This document shows, one piece after another, positions 10,868 to 21,986 of a DNA stretch of 64,000 nt (positions are counted from its first letter, which is position 1; each line of letters begins with the position of its first letter). The translations under genes and the position numbers were made by a program. Source of the stretch: Prostheceraeus crozeri (Eukaryota; Platyhelminthes; Polycladida; Euryleptidae); the NCBI GenBank assembly GCA_907163375.1, contig CAJQUW010005703.1, forward strand, positions 434,001-498,000, read 5' to 3'. The notes beneath the pieces are model-generated. The model was not told the origin of the DNA. It made no database searches and saw nothing but the letters and a program-made list of their open reading frames with translations.

Positions 10868-11518
10868 CAAAAAAGTTATCAGTTAGCCAAGCTGCTGTAT
10901 TATTATCTTACAAATTTTCACCGATATGACGGCCTGTTCACGTAAAAAAGGATATTCAAATTACATCTTACATAAAAATCAAAAATATCAATGTCTGATA
11001 AGTTTAACATTCATCTTTGTTATTGAGGCTTGGTTTCATAGATTTTATTAATATGGCCTCTCTGAAACGTAGGTTAATGCTGTTTGTATCAAACGCTATG
11101 ATTTTGACTGTAAACGGGAAAGCTATGTTAGGAGAGCAACTTAGGTGATGTTTGAGTACCAACATGCTGTTTAATCCGTTCACTCCATACACGCATTAAA
11201 GAAAATGCCGCAAACAAAGACTCAAGTGTACTCAAACATCACCTAAGTTGCTCTCCTAACATAGCTTTCCCGTTTACAGTCAAAATCATAGCGTTTGATA
11301 CAAACAGCATTAAACTACGTTTCAGAAAGGCCATATTAATAAAATCTATGAAACCAAGCCTCAATAACAAAGATGAATGTTAAACTTATCAGACATTGAT
11401 ATTTTTGATTTTTATGTAAGATGTAATTTGAAAATCCTTTTTTACGTGAACAGGCCGTCATATCGGTGAAAATTTGTAAGATAATAATACAGCAGCTTGG
11501 CTAACTGATAACTTTTTG
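10868..11518. repeat. Long inverted repeat, two arms of about 290 bp
   Basis: The left arm (10868-11160) and right arm (11227-11518) are reverse complements with only a few mismatches, for example GGCCTCTCTG against GGCCTTTCTG. They are separated by about 66 bases. TGTAAGTAGTCAA occurs next to the left arm and again at about 11560 beyond the right arm. The arms contain no coding frame. It is either a foldback transposon or a recent inverted duplication, and could form a roughly 290-bp stem. Confidence 0.9.
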
Positions 11519-11621
11519 ATTTAATTTAAATATGCTGCTTAAAGAAAATTATATCTCATTTGTAAGTAGTCAATTTAGTGAATATTCCTAATCATTTGAG
11601 GTATGTGTAAGTCACGATTCC

Positions 11622-11830
11622 CTAAGGCTTCAGCCACACTGAAAGTAAAGCAAACACGAACGTCCCGAGCGTCTCGAGCAAACGTATGTCCGTAAGCTAT
11701 TAATCGCTCTGCTTTGCTTTGCTCGCAGTGTGGCAGTCTACAACTGCTTCAATTATGACTTCATATTTGCTGCAAAACGCTTTGCTCGGAAACGCTTGGA
11801 AAAGCTCGATGTATGGCTGAGGCTGAGACT
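11622..11830 (+). mobile_element. Roughly 210-bp MITE with CTAAGGCTTCAGCC ends, copy 1
   Basis: The start CTAAGGCTTCAGCCACACTG is mirrored by ATGGCTGAGGCTGAGAC at the other end. The body, rich in GCAAAGC motifs, is repeated in the opposite orientation at 46920-47128. Confidence 0.75.
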
Positions 11831-12369
11831 TGGCATAGATAGGATTACATAAAAGATTGAGCGATTGACATGTTTGCCTTGCCCTTTGTACTACACATGA
11901 AGCAGTCCTGTGTACGACTCATCGATTTGTGCATCAATTTGCGTATCGATATGTATTATCTTATGCGCACCTAATTCACGATAACTTTCCTGTCGGTGAC
12001 TAATCCTTACTTGATATTTTTTGAAAATTTATTTAGGTACAGGGTCGACAAAAACATGCAGATAAGCAGCATAATGCTGAATATGCAATACTAGATAGAA
12101 CAATAAATAAAGAAAAGGACAATAATTTTTTTCATTAACTGGTGGTGAAACATATGACAGTCTGTCCCAAGTGTTACTGACGTCACACTTATTCTTATTG
12201 CTACTGCCGCGGCGCCTAAAAGAAATCGTCGGCCCAACGGAAGTCCATGCGTCATGTCCCGACTATTTGCCGTTTATTCGACGGAAATACCCTTTACCAA
12301 CGCTTACCCAGCAGTCATTAAATTGTGGTTTTATCGATTAGTACATACAGAAAGGAGAAATTGTGCGTC
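11831..12369. other. Unassigned, with a GC-rich patch at 12200-12290
   Basis: The patch includes GCCGCGGCGCC. One plus-strand frame without ATG is open from about 12138 to 12341 and contains a VGPTEVHASCPDYLPFIRRK segment. I do not recognise it; it may be part of an unlisted repeat. Confidence 0.3.
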
Positions 12370-12520
12370 ATAAAAGGAAATAAAATAAACGATAGATCAA
12401 ATTGCCACGTAAAAGATATGCACCGGGCAGGATTTGAACCTACGACCCAGGTTAGCTAGACCTGTACTCAATCAATTGAGCTACAACCGCTTACATGCGA
12501 CGGTGTCAATTGGCAGGAAC
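12370..12520 (-). mobile_element. tRNA-derived SINE, copy 1
   Basis: Read on the minus strand, the sequence shows a D-arm (AGCTCAATTGATTGAGT). It then has a perfectly paired anticodon stem CAGGT/ACCTG around loop CTAGCTA (anticodon AGC) and a T-arm B box GGTTCAAATCC. The acceptor stem is badly mismatched. The same 3' body (CAATTTGATC, then ATTTC-rich tail) occurs after two other copies at 59990 and 60283. These facts mark it as a SINE head, not a functional tRNA. Confidence 0.75.
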
Positions 12521-12533
12521 AAACTTGAGCATG

Positions 12534-12650
12534 TAGTATACATGTAGTTTGCAATTCTTGCAATTCGTGTTAGCATGTAGTTTGCAATTCTTGCAATTCG
12601 TGTTAGCATGTAGTTTGCAATTCTTGCAATTCTTGTAAGCATGTAGCTAT
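12534..12650. repeat. Minisatellite, 33-bp unit, about three copies
   Basis: CATGTAGTTTGCAATTCTTG followed by CAATTCGTGTTAG is repeated almost perfectly three times, with a partial unit at each side. Confidence 0.9.
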
Positions 12651-13926
12651 CTTTCTACCTCATCACATTAATTCACCGAGCTTGCATTCTTCTGTTCATT
12701 TCTTCTCTTATTTTCTTCATCCTTCCCTCTTATTCATTTCATTAATTCTTTCTGAGAATACGTTAAGGCCTTGGAAGGAAGTCGATGATCGAATTATAAG
12801 GCGGAGAGACGTGTTGCACATGAAACAAGCGTCAATTAATTGACTATCATTGTCGCCTTAAATTGGAATTAATCAACCACACACGTGTCCTGATTGAAGA
12901 AAAGCAATTTGCCACACTCTACAAAGCTGTTGCTCTAAATCCTTGATGGAAAAATCCATCGCCTCATTCGGACACCTTCTCAGCGCTTTTCAACTCTGTT
13001 CAGTTTAAAATTGAATCAATGTGACGAAAAATGTCTTTTGAATCTTTATTCGGTCATGACCTGACGTTAATAGAACTTGGAAATTTATGGCCTTTGGGAG
13101 GAGAGATGGAGATCTGTGTGAGAAGACGTCGAGATTGCGGTGCTCAGCTATCCATCTTTGTGGACAGTATTGATGTAGAAATGAAAGATGGAAAGAAGAA
13201 GAAGATTATGATTAGCCCTTGGATTGCCACCAAAGGTGTATTATGCTGTAAAAAGTGCTGTTGCGGAGAATGATGCTCATGATGTCAAGTCAACTATACA
13301 TACAGACTTTTGAAGGCTGAGTTAACTTGCTTCACCTTCGTTCGTCTTGCACTCTGACAACTTTTCAAGAAATTCAATACCGGCATACCGTCAAGTGCCT
13401 ATCAAAGACTATTCTCCAACGGCAAAGATGTGTACAGAGATAAGAGGTCATGCCTTACGGACCGAAATATTGAACGCTTGCTATTCATCCGCGGGAATAA
13501 GTGCATTTCACTCGTGCCCTGAAGTACGCAGGAAGAAGTGTAAATATCATTAATCCTGTTAAACTGTCTAATCCTGATTGATTGTTCAATTTTTAACCAA
13601 GTTAATACAGTCTGTTTTTTGAATTAACCTTTGTTTACAATCTCGCAAATCGCGTGCAACTATCCTCTTACTTTATTCATTCTGTATAACTACAGTTCAC
13701 TTGTCTTCTACAGATTTTACAGATTTTCAATACAGATGTTCAAAGGCGATTTAAGTCTTTTCGAGTAAAGCTGCATGGATAGCAAAGATGTATGTTTATA
13801 AGTTTTCACAAGAGGCGTATGGGTTCCTAGCCGAAGAAAAATAAAGAAACTAAGAATAGCAGGAAATTTATCTGTGAAGACGCAATGTTAACAAAAATAC
13901 GATTTTAAAGATAGCATAAAATTTAT
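12651..13926. other. Unassigned; 80-codon ATG frame at 13031-13273
   Basis: The frame at 13031 (+) starts MSFESLFGHDLTLIELGNLW and ends in a lysine- and cysteine-rich tail (KGVLCCKKCCCGE). Codons are balanced but no family was recognised and no splice or promoter context supports it. Confidence that it is a gene is about 0.15. Confidence 0.3.
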
Positions 13927-14040
13927 CGAGTTAACGGTTTAACTTTAACTTCCGTTACTTCACTCCCAAATTAACGGATTATTGTTAACGGAACTGCATT
14001 TTTTAATTAACGGAACAGAGTTAACGGAACTAACTTTCTT
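13927..14040. promoter_or_regulatory. Cluster of six TAACGG motifs
   Basis: Within about 115 bases, TAACGG occurs five times on the plus strand and once as CCGTTA, mostly inside GTTAACGG. TAACGG fits the MYB-family core YAACKG. It may equally be a degenerate short tandem repeat. No gene start was recognised nearby. Confidence 0.35.
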
Positions 14041-14799
14041 TTTAACGATGCCCAACACTTCTTGTCAATGTGTGATCTGTGTAGGTCTTTTAGCTAGAAG
14101 TAAAATCGTTCCGAATCGCGATTAAATCTTGGACTTACTCATCATTTTCTTTTCTCTAATTCTTTTTTAAACTTGTACGTAGACTATTGTCGCGGCATTT
14201 GTTTACAAATTCCAGCAAAGTATAGTAAATACTAGTAGTACAATTAAAACGGATGATGAAGTAAACGCAATTCAGATATCTGTATCGAATCTGTAGGTGT
14301 GTTTGTCGATTCAGCATCTGAAAAGTGCATAAAATTTGAGCTATAGATGATTTTTCTCACTGAAGAAAGGCAACCTTTGGTGTGACAGACATCAAGGTCA
14401 ACAATTTCACAACGGTACAAGGAAACGCACCATCTGCGGAAGACTGAACGAATTTGCAAGGTCGATTGGGAACATCATTTTGCTTACAGCAACAGAATAA
14501 AGAAACTAAATCCTTTTTGATAAATACCGATCAGTATCAAGGGTAGCAGTCATTCAACTTCCTTTTCTTCTTTTGTGTCTTCTTTTCATCCCTATTTTTC
14601 ATCTTCATTGGATGAATCCTTGTAATAATACGAAGAAATTAATGATCACCTCTGTGAAGTAAATATAAGAAGCAATGTTCGCAATTATTTACACATATGG
14701 AACAAGTCTTGAAAATGACTGATTTCTGTGGTAAAACTGGCTGAAATGGAAGGTCCGCTTGACTATGCATTACAAAAAATGCAACTTTTCGTTTTGTTG
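14041..14799. other. Unassigned AT-rich DNA
   Basis: Only a 71-codon minus-strand frame without motif was seen. There are no repeat copies. Confidence 0.5.
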
Positions 14800-16034
14800 A
14801 AGTTAGTGACACAATAGCGGGTTGATGATGGTCACTTCAGACGCTCATTTACATGTTGGCACCGTTCTATGTCAATGTTGCTAGATATTTAGAAGTAACA
14901 AATTACTGAGACATGCAACAGTTTTAGCTTTCCGTCGCAAGGCGATTTGTTGCAAGTTATTTTATCGAAAGGCATTTTCATATAAAGAGAAATGACAATA
15001 ACCTTGAATATTTACAAAGTATAGTATAGTAAAGTAAATGTATATTGAAATGAATGAGAATCAGTCGATACAAGGTAATTGCAACTCGAAATAAAAGTGA
15101 GTGAAAACATATACACTGACAGAATTATTGCATTAGCTTTAAGCACATAATTTGTTGAATAAAGAAATGCACGAAGGAATGAAAGAATTATGTCGTCGAG
15201 AGGATCGTATACAAGGCATTGCGAGTTTCTTCGTCCGTTCAAGAACTTTTGGCATTAGATGGTTCAAAAGATGGTCGGGACTCATCATTGAGCGGAAAAC
15301 TTTTAAAGCTTGATGGTATCTTCGAATGAAAAGAGGGATAAAATTGTCACAGGAACAATCAGGACCGCAAATTAGTCGGTGACTACGACGCCTAACTTTC
15401 TCAACCTTCTCACTCTCCTGTTTAGGCAAACCGATAAGAAATGGGTTGCAAAATTCTAATGTACTTACAACAAACGAATAGCATAATGTAATAAGCTCAT
15501 TTTTTGAAACAAATACTTTGAGCTTCCTTAAACATACAATTTTTGATAAGCTCTTTTACAAAGTTCATCGACATGAATGCTCCATGATAAGTCTGGAGTG
15601 TACACAATACCCAATATTTTCATCTTTGGAACCATAGAGGTCGAACATTGAAACTGATTTTGTTTCTTTTTGTTGAACACCATACAGTTAGTCTTCGAAG
15701 TAATAAGTGTCAAACCATTCGAAGAACACCAAGAGTAAATATTGCTTGTTTCTGACTCGATAAATTCGTCTATATTTGATGTTTTCGTAGCGGGAGCCAG
15801 GCACATGACATCGTCAGCAAACTTTACTAGTAAATCTTCACGATACGGAACGCAATACAAGATACGAAGACGATACAAGTACGCGAAGAAGCAGTCGGTA
15901 TCTTCCTATTGAGAACCACTAGTATCCGCCATCGTTTAGGTACCGTTGTCATGACGACTGTCCACAAAATATTATTGTTTTCAATGTCCTTGTTCGTTCC
16001 AGACCCTTATTATTGCAGAGTGTCGGATTTCCAT
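14800..16034 (+). mobile_element. CATAGAAATCC-family MITE split by a LINE insertion
   Basis: The segments 14800-15020 and 15890-16034 align, in order, with the two halves of the intact 374-bp element at 47402-47775. Shared blocks include GCAACAGTTTTAGC-like and AGGTACCGTTGTCATG. The right end GTCGGATTTCCATGG is preserved and the left end is eroded. The gap of about 870 bases holds the LINE fragment below. Confidence 0.8.
15020..15893 (-). pseudogene. 5'-truncated LINE with the reverse transcriptase catalytic motif
   Basis: The frame from 15878 to 15528 (116 codons) contains VKFADDVMCLAP, the FADD form of the reverse transcriptase catalytic box. It continues with a WCSSNGLTLITSKTNCMVF segment and a KILGIVYTPDLSW segment, typical of the palm and thumb of jockey/CR1/Rex-like LINEs. 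The C-terminal part continues in another frame (15429-15139) and ends FIPSCISLFNKLCA, so at least one frameshift separates them. The low-coordinate end carries an AGTATAGTATAGTAAAG repeat, which fits a LINE 3' tail. It is inserted in the MITE described above. Confidence 0.8.
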
Positions 16035-17307
16035 GGAAATATATACAACTATGCACGGGGTATTCGGCAAAGTGACCGATTGCGTATGTCTCACATGTCT
16101 GAAGCATGATCATAATGCCGTAAACAACCCCATTATAACCGAGGATTTGATCATTCAATGTTGTAGTATATGACATCTATGGTCGCTGCATTAGTCACTC
16201 GCATTCATTATAAAGTTATTTTTCTATTCTTCGTTGAATATGGCTGCTATCCAAGATAAGAAGTGGGTGGTTTATTTGTGGCTTATTATTAGCCAATCAC
16301 AACAAATTGCCATAATTAAGTCAGAACATGAAATTTACTCATTTTGTAGAGGCTCTCAAACATCAAATACTGAATCATGTGACTCATTTCTACTTTGATA
16401 TTGAAATTGATGCCCTGAACTCAATCATTTTCAAATTTCATGGCATTCTGATAAATAGTTTCTTTTCTGCTAAAGAAAATGCACGAAAATTGCCATGTGT
16501 TTCACAATCCACAGATATTTCTTGAATTTTACCATTGGATTCCAATGGGAATCCTTTAACCCTACCTATAACCGAAAGCGACGGGCTGTGACACTCAAGA
16601 ATTTGATTTTTGTATTCAGCGTTTCAAGATCTACAAATCAGTGCTATTAAGCCCTTTGTGCGCGAATTGAGGAAGAAAGTGTCAGTAGCTCCCATTCTAA
16701 TTCGAAAAGTACTTGTCCAATTTGTACAATATTTTGCGGGTATAAGGCGTCCACAACTTCTGGATTCTCACACACAGGGTTATTTGAGAACAGTCAGTGC
16801 GTGCATGTGTGATGCGTCTGAGAAGTAAGACGAAGGACGCGACATGAGAGTGAAAAAACTTCTTACTCCACTGTTCTCCTCTATTCTCTCTACATTAATC
16901 TCCTAGCTCCGGCACTTGTTCGCCCGGCGCATCTTCCGCCTTCTGGTAGACGATCTCCTATTGAGCATTCCATCAAGACCGGAACACGGCGAAAAGTCAG
17001 CAGTTTCCGAGAAGATTTGAATGAGAAAGGGACTTGAATCAGACTGAGGCTGGTGAATACGAATTGGGTTGAAAACGAAGCAGGAAACGAAGAAACAGCT
17101 ACTTCAATCATGAGGGAGTCAGAGAGAGAGAGAGAGCGCAGGATAGTGAATATATTAGCATTTTAATGATGAAATGTGAACTATTTAAAGAAGGAAGAAA
17201 AGTTGAGAGTACCAATTCATGTTTTATGGAAAGTGCAAAGCAGGACGGTGTTTGAATAGAAAGAATATCAGATTTTAAGATGGAATTAAGGGACGTATTC
17301 ATTTTTG
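16035..17307. other. Unassigned; short (GA)n at 17119-17137
   Basis: Several chance frames of 64 to 75 codons occur. No domain or repeat copy was seen apart from the GA microsatellite. Confidence 0.5.
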
Positions 17308-17534
17308 ATGAATGTTGATGGTCTCTTCTTCTATTTGTCTAGAAAGGAAGCTTTGTATCTTGAAATGTTAATGAGATGGCACTATCTACCAACATCGAAC
17401 AATCGAGCAACCAGATAGGCACGCCAATGTGTACGAACGTTCAGGAGGGACTATTAATAGATGTATCGCACAGCAGAAGAACACAGACGATGTGAGGTTC
17501 ACCGGAGACGTTTGCCACCGTTTTCATACTGCTG

Positions 17535-19265
17535 CTATAGGGTATCTATATAACAGGTAGTGTGTGCTGTCGACCATAGAGTAGGGATATATAGGTAAAG
17601 TGTCGACTCAAAAAAGTATACTGTATCTGTATACAGTGAAAATTTTTATATCAAAAGATTCAGTTTTTTGCGGAGATTAAGTTCCCGTGGTCCAAAAAAT
17701 TATTTGAGCACTTTTGAAAGAAGTCAAAATTATTTTAAAAAGTAAATATTTATATACTACCGAGATGACTGTCCTATGTAAGTAGCATGAAACAAGTTGG
17801 AAATCAAATAGATGAATATTTGCTGAAAAGCATCCTAACTAGGCGGAAATTAAGCTGATTATCAAGGAAATTTCATGTATAGTATTATAATGAAAGTCTT
17901 CATGAAAAAGTCACGATATTATTCGTGCTGTCTTGGCTGAAATTTCAAGTTTTTAATTCAATTTTCACCGGCATGATTTGATGATCAACTAAATTCATGC
18001 TTCATTTCTTGAATCTGAATAGTGATGTGGAACCATTTACATCTTTCAAAGTTAATTGAAATCATTGTCTTTGATTATGTGATTTTGCTCTGCCAGTGGC
18101 AGGTTGCCTGTGATATGATCACGCTTAAGAAAATACTCTTGAGGTTGAGCATGAAAATAATAGGAACCCATCGAATTGCTAATTTAACAAACATTTAATC
18201 TCCAAGGCTGTCATGAAGCGGAGTATCTGTGAAATACCATCATTCCTTCTGCATTACTATCATGATCAGTCAATTCCGTTGTAATTTCTGAAAAATTGCA
18301 AAAATTTGCATATCTCACATTTGGTGACAATACCACCTGTATCTCCTTTGAGTTCATTTAATAAAATCGAAAGTGCATGCACATTGGGGATTTAATAAAT
18401 GCGGAGTTACCACTCTACCTAACATATATTTACTCTATGCTGTCGACTCAAAAAGGTGTCTGTATACAGTAAAAATTTATATATGAAAATATTCAGTTTC
18501 TTGTGGAGATTACGTTCCTCCAGTCCAAGGAATTACATGTATTTGAGCAGCTTTTTTAAAAAGCTGAATGTTTGCAAATTCATATACTACCGACATGAAG
18601 ACGCTTTATAAGTAGTAAGTAACAAGTTGGATATCAAAAGGAATGAACTATTGCTAGCAGGCATCTTAACTCAGCGGAAATAAAGCTGATATTCTAGGAA
18701 ATTTCATGAACTGTATTATAATGCAAGTCCCTGCACGTCTTCAAGGAAAAGTTGAGAGATTCTTGGCTGAGATGTCTTGTTTTTAATTCAATTTTCAGCA
18801 GTATGATTTCATGATTCACAATTGTCGTCATATATTGAATCTGAGTAGTTTTTTAAGTAATGTGGACCCATTTGCATCTTTTAAAGTTAATTATGATGAT
18901 TATGATTAATATTTGATTATGATGCTTTGATCTTTCAGTGGCAGGTAGTTTGTGACATGATGAGGTTTAGGAAAATAATCTTATTATATTATGGTAGAGC
19001 TCTAAAGTAATGGCAACCCATCGAATTGCTAAATTAGCAAACCGCATGTTACTTCTCCAAGTTGTCATAACACAGAGGATTTGAAAATGACTTTTCTTTC
19101 CTCTAGTGCTATCACAATCAGTCAAATTCGTGCACATTTCTCCAGAAGTGCCAAAAATTGACATATCTCACATGTCGCACTGGGTCTCAACTCAAGTTCA
19201 TTTAATGAGATCGGAACTGTATATACACTGAGGATTTAATAAATGCTGAGAGTTGTTACTCTATG
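17535..19265 (+). mobile_element. CATAGAGTA-family MITE, copy D, itself split
   Basis: The first 40 bases (17535-17574, CTATAGGGTATCTATATAAC...) and 18448-19265 make one element of the family, ending in TTACTCTATG. The left flank ACTGCTGC and right flank GCTCCTGC agree at six of eight bases. It sits inside the CACAGAATTAGA-family copy and contains copy C. Confidence 0.75.
17575..18439 (+). mobile_element. CATAGAGTA-family MITE, copy C (complete, 865 bp)
   Basis: It has CATAGAGTAGGGATATATAG at the left and ATATTTACTCTATG at the right. Perfect 8-bp duplications CTGTCGAC lie at 17567-17574 and 18440-18447. The 8-bp duplication and terminal CA/TG fit the hAT superfamily. The target CTGTCGAC is part of copy D, so the element inserted into a relative. 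There is no coding frame. Confidence 0.9.
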
Positions 19266-19470
19266 GCTCCTGCTATATCTTTTAAAGATGATCGACAAAA
19301 ATTATACAAAGTGATTCTGACGAATAATAGTTCAGCGGAGGATTTTGAAGGAAATCACAGCAATCCGCAAGCGCTGAAAGACTAATATTTTGCCAATCAA
19401 CCAATAAGTTTCACTTTTCATTCTGCCCACATAGCAAGCTTCTGTATGTGCCATCGTTTACGGCTAGCGT

Positions 19471-20369
19471 CGCATTCATATTTTATGAATTTTTTATCAT
19501 TATTCAATTATAATTTTCATAATACTTGAATTTTAATACTCTATTCGATATCTCTGATATAGGTGATCATGATGTCAATCCTTTTTAGGACTAACACTAA
19601 TTAACTATTGTGTATTATTATGTTTTAAGTACACTAACCTGACTTTTTCCTTGATTGTGAATAATAACAAATAAAAAAATTACAAATTGCACAAGATATA
19701 CATAATTTATATAAAGTATAATGAAATATAAGGAAAAGGTTGAATAATCCAAATTCTAGAAGCTCTAACATTTATTGATAAGGCATTGTCTTTTTATCTC
19801 CAAGAAAATTCGTTTCACGAGCAAACTTTTATCCCTTCCTTTCTAGGCTCTAGCCATCTTCACTATAGTCGATAGAGAATTTCATTTGAGTTTTACGAGA
19901 CTATTATATAAAAACGTTTGCCATCGACGGAAGAACATGTGGTTTACTTGAGTCACTTTGATCCACCAATGCTTCAGGATGACAGAGTGGCTGTCGGAGT
20001 CGCTAAAGACAAAGATTAAGTTGAGAGTGTTCATCTAACGTCGTTCTTCAGAAGCATCACCAATTCAAACTACTTAAATCCAGCTTTAAGTAGAAATTAA
20101 TGGATGCACAAAAAGTATAATGCTTCTGTCCTGTATAACACACTTTCTACACTGCCGTCTAATTTGCTGCTGAAACTTGAAGATAGACTTTCACTTGAAC
20201 TATACTGATAGGCTGTTGAAGATCAATTAAAATCCTTCCAGAAACCTGGATTAGCATCGTAGTCTTTCAGAATACAAGAAGGAATGAAATTCAGCGGGAT
20301 ATGATGCAGTTAGGACAGAAATGTACTAGCTCAGGTGGTCAACGATCCGGGTCAGGCATGGATAGATGA
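19471..20369. other. Unassigned AT-rich DNA
   Basis: No frame of 60 codons and no repeat copies were recognised. Confidence 0.55.
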
Positions 20370-20377
20370 GATTATGT

Positions 20378-21117
20378 CACAGAATTAAAAGGGTCTCTTC
20401 GTCTGTTTGGCTAGAAGTGAAACATTTAAACATGTAGCGCTAATGAATGGCGCTGTGGCCTTGGGGTAGTGTGTTTGCTCTGCGTCCGGATGACCTTGGT
20501 TCAAAACCTTGGTCGGCTCAAACCTAAAGCCTTTAAAGAGGTACACTCTGCATTCTTGCTAAAACACTCAGCACAAAGAGAATGAGAATGGATAAATGAT
20601 AACTCGGCCGCAAGGAAGAAATGCTCCGTGCCTAATGTGCTTCCGAGTATAAACGGGGTTCATTTATTTAAATCATTTTAATGAAATGGCGCAATCTGCT
20701 GACATAATACCATAGCAATAGAACAATGAGCAGCCAGTTCAACATTCAACACATCAAATTGTGCGAAGTTTCAGTGACTGTTATCAACCGGATCACACAG
20801 CAAAGAGACGCAGACGATGTCAAGCTCTACAAAGAAATTCGTGAACGTTTTTCGTGTGCCTGATGACCTTTTTAATAATGATCGGAGGGACCAACATTAT
20901 CGAGATACCTTTTGCGCAATGATCTGAAGTTTTCGAATCTGAAGGAATCGTGGCGATCAGAGAATTTTGAAGGAGTTCACAACAATCCGCAAGCGGCGCA
21001 CAACTATTTTTTTTGGGCAAAATTTCTTTTTGCCCACATATTAAGCTGCATGTGCCATCGTTTTGAATCAGTTTGCACTTCTAGCAAAGTGATACGATTA
21101 AACAATCTAATTCTGTG
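20378..21117 (+). mobile_element. CACAGAATTAGA-family MITE containing a SINE
   Basis: The element starts CACAGAATTAAAAGG and ends AATCTAATTCTGTG. The flanks GATTATGT (20370-20377) and GGTTATGT (21118-21125) match at seven of eight bases. Apart from the SINE at 20448-20685 it is full length. Confidence 0.9.
20448..20685 (+). mobile_element. tRNA-derived SINE (CGCTGTGGCC type)
   Basis: GCTGTGGCCTTGGGGTAGTG resembles an A box and GGTTCAAAACC a B box. The 3' part ends in a T/A-rich tail. The host MITE sequence AATGAATGGCGC on the left and AATGAAATGGCGC on the right form a roughly 12-bp target duplication, as produced by LINE-type insertion. A diverged relative lies at 60361. Confidence 0.8.
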
Positions 21118-21389
21118 GGTTATGTGAAGTCAATGATGGCTTCATCACGCGGAGACACGACTATCCTGATGTTATTCTTGACAATAAAGCCATCAGCTGA
21201 TATGAAAACCACAGCAATCGGACTCTCGATAAAAATATAGAACTAGAATGGACGTGCACCCTGAAAGCATTACTAAACCGTGGACATGCGTTGTCATGGC
21301 TTCCTGTGGTACCTAGTCAGCGCACTTTACATAAATCAGTAAAAATGTTAAATAAGACTTTAAATTGAATAACTAATTTATTTATTTAT

Positions 21390-21665
21390 CTCCCCATGGG
21401 TCCCACCGCATTGGTGTGGGACAAAACCATTATAAGTAAAAAAAATATGATGTCAATTAAACTGGTTGATCACATTTGGTCACATGCATTTGGTCCTACG
21501 TCGAATTTACAATTCTTCTCCTTTCATCTCTGTCCTGTGCGATCTTCTCCTCTCGGTGATGTCCTTTCTCTCCTTCACGTCATTGGCTACACTGTCCTTC
21601 CATCGTATCCCTGGGCGCCGGGCGCCCGCGTTGTCTCCTGTCTTCCACGCAAAATTGAATAATGT
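21390..21665 (-). pseudogene. Probable 3' end of a LINE ORF
   Basis: The minus strand reads RPGIRWKDSVANDVKERKDI followed by an arginine-rich segment. This resembles the GRPxxRWxDxVxxDLKERG tail of many LINE polyproteins. GC content is locally higher than the flanks. No catalytic motif is present, and frames break quickly on both sides. Confidence 0.4.
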
Positions 21666-21986
21666 AACAATGATTAATACATAATTGAATTAAATAAAAC
21701 CATTGAAATAAAGCTTCACTTTGACAAACAGCTTCACCTTCAGTTTTCAGTTTTGGTAAAACAGCTAGTGTCCAATCTAGTCCTACTAACTCAAACAAGG
21801 CGAAAAGACGGATTTCTATGTTAGAAGCTTTATCATATTTATCATATATCACTTCAACATGCTGTCATTGCGACTCTCGTCAACGAGTGCGAAGTATGAT
21901 TCAATAAACATTGCTGTCTAAATGTACTTTGCAGTCAAACTTGTGTCAAATTACTCATGAAATTACTAATTACTCCGTCTTTCTAG
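21666..21986. other. Unassigned
   Basis: Nothing was recognised. The last 25 bases hold a branch-point-like TACTAAT and a pyrimidine tract ending CTTTCTAG, which define the acceptor of the next candidate. Confidence 0.5.

Larger units (their letters stand above)
17308..19470 (+). mobile_element. CACAGAATTAGA-family MITE, old copy split by two nested insertions
   Basis: The segments 17308-17534 and 19266-19470 align consecutively with the family consensus. The join falls in its CGCCTGCTATCTTT block. The left half carries GTCTCTTCTTCT...GTCTAGAAAGGAAG, and the right half carries AATCACAGCAATCCGCAAGC and TGTGCCATCGTTT. Everything between them is CATAGAGTA-family DNA. The outer ends are eroded. 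Confidence 0.75.

Noticed and set aside
12421..12491. tRNA gene with anticodon AGC
   Set aside because: The acceptor stem is mismatched and the same flanking body follows in other copies, so it is a SINE head.
13031..13273. 80-codon ORF with cysteine-rich end
   Set aside because: There is no recognisable domain, no splice signals and no second exon. A frame of this length is expected by chance in 64 kb.
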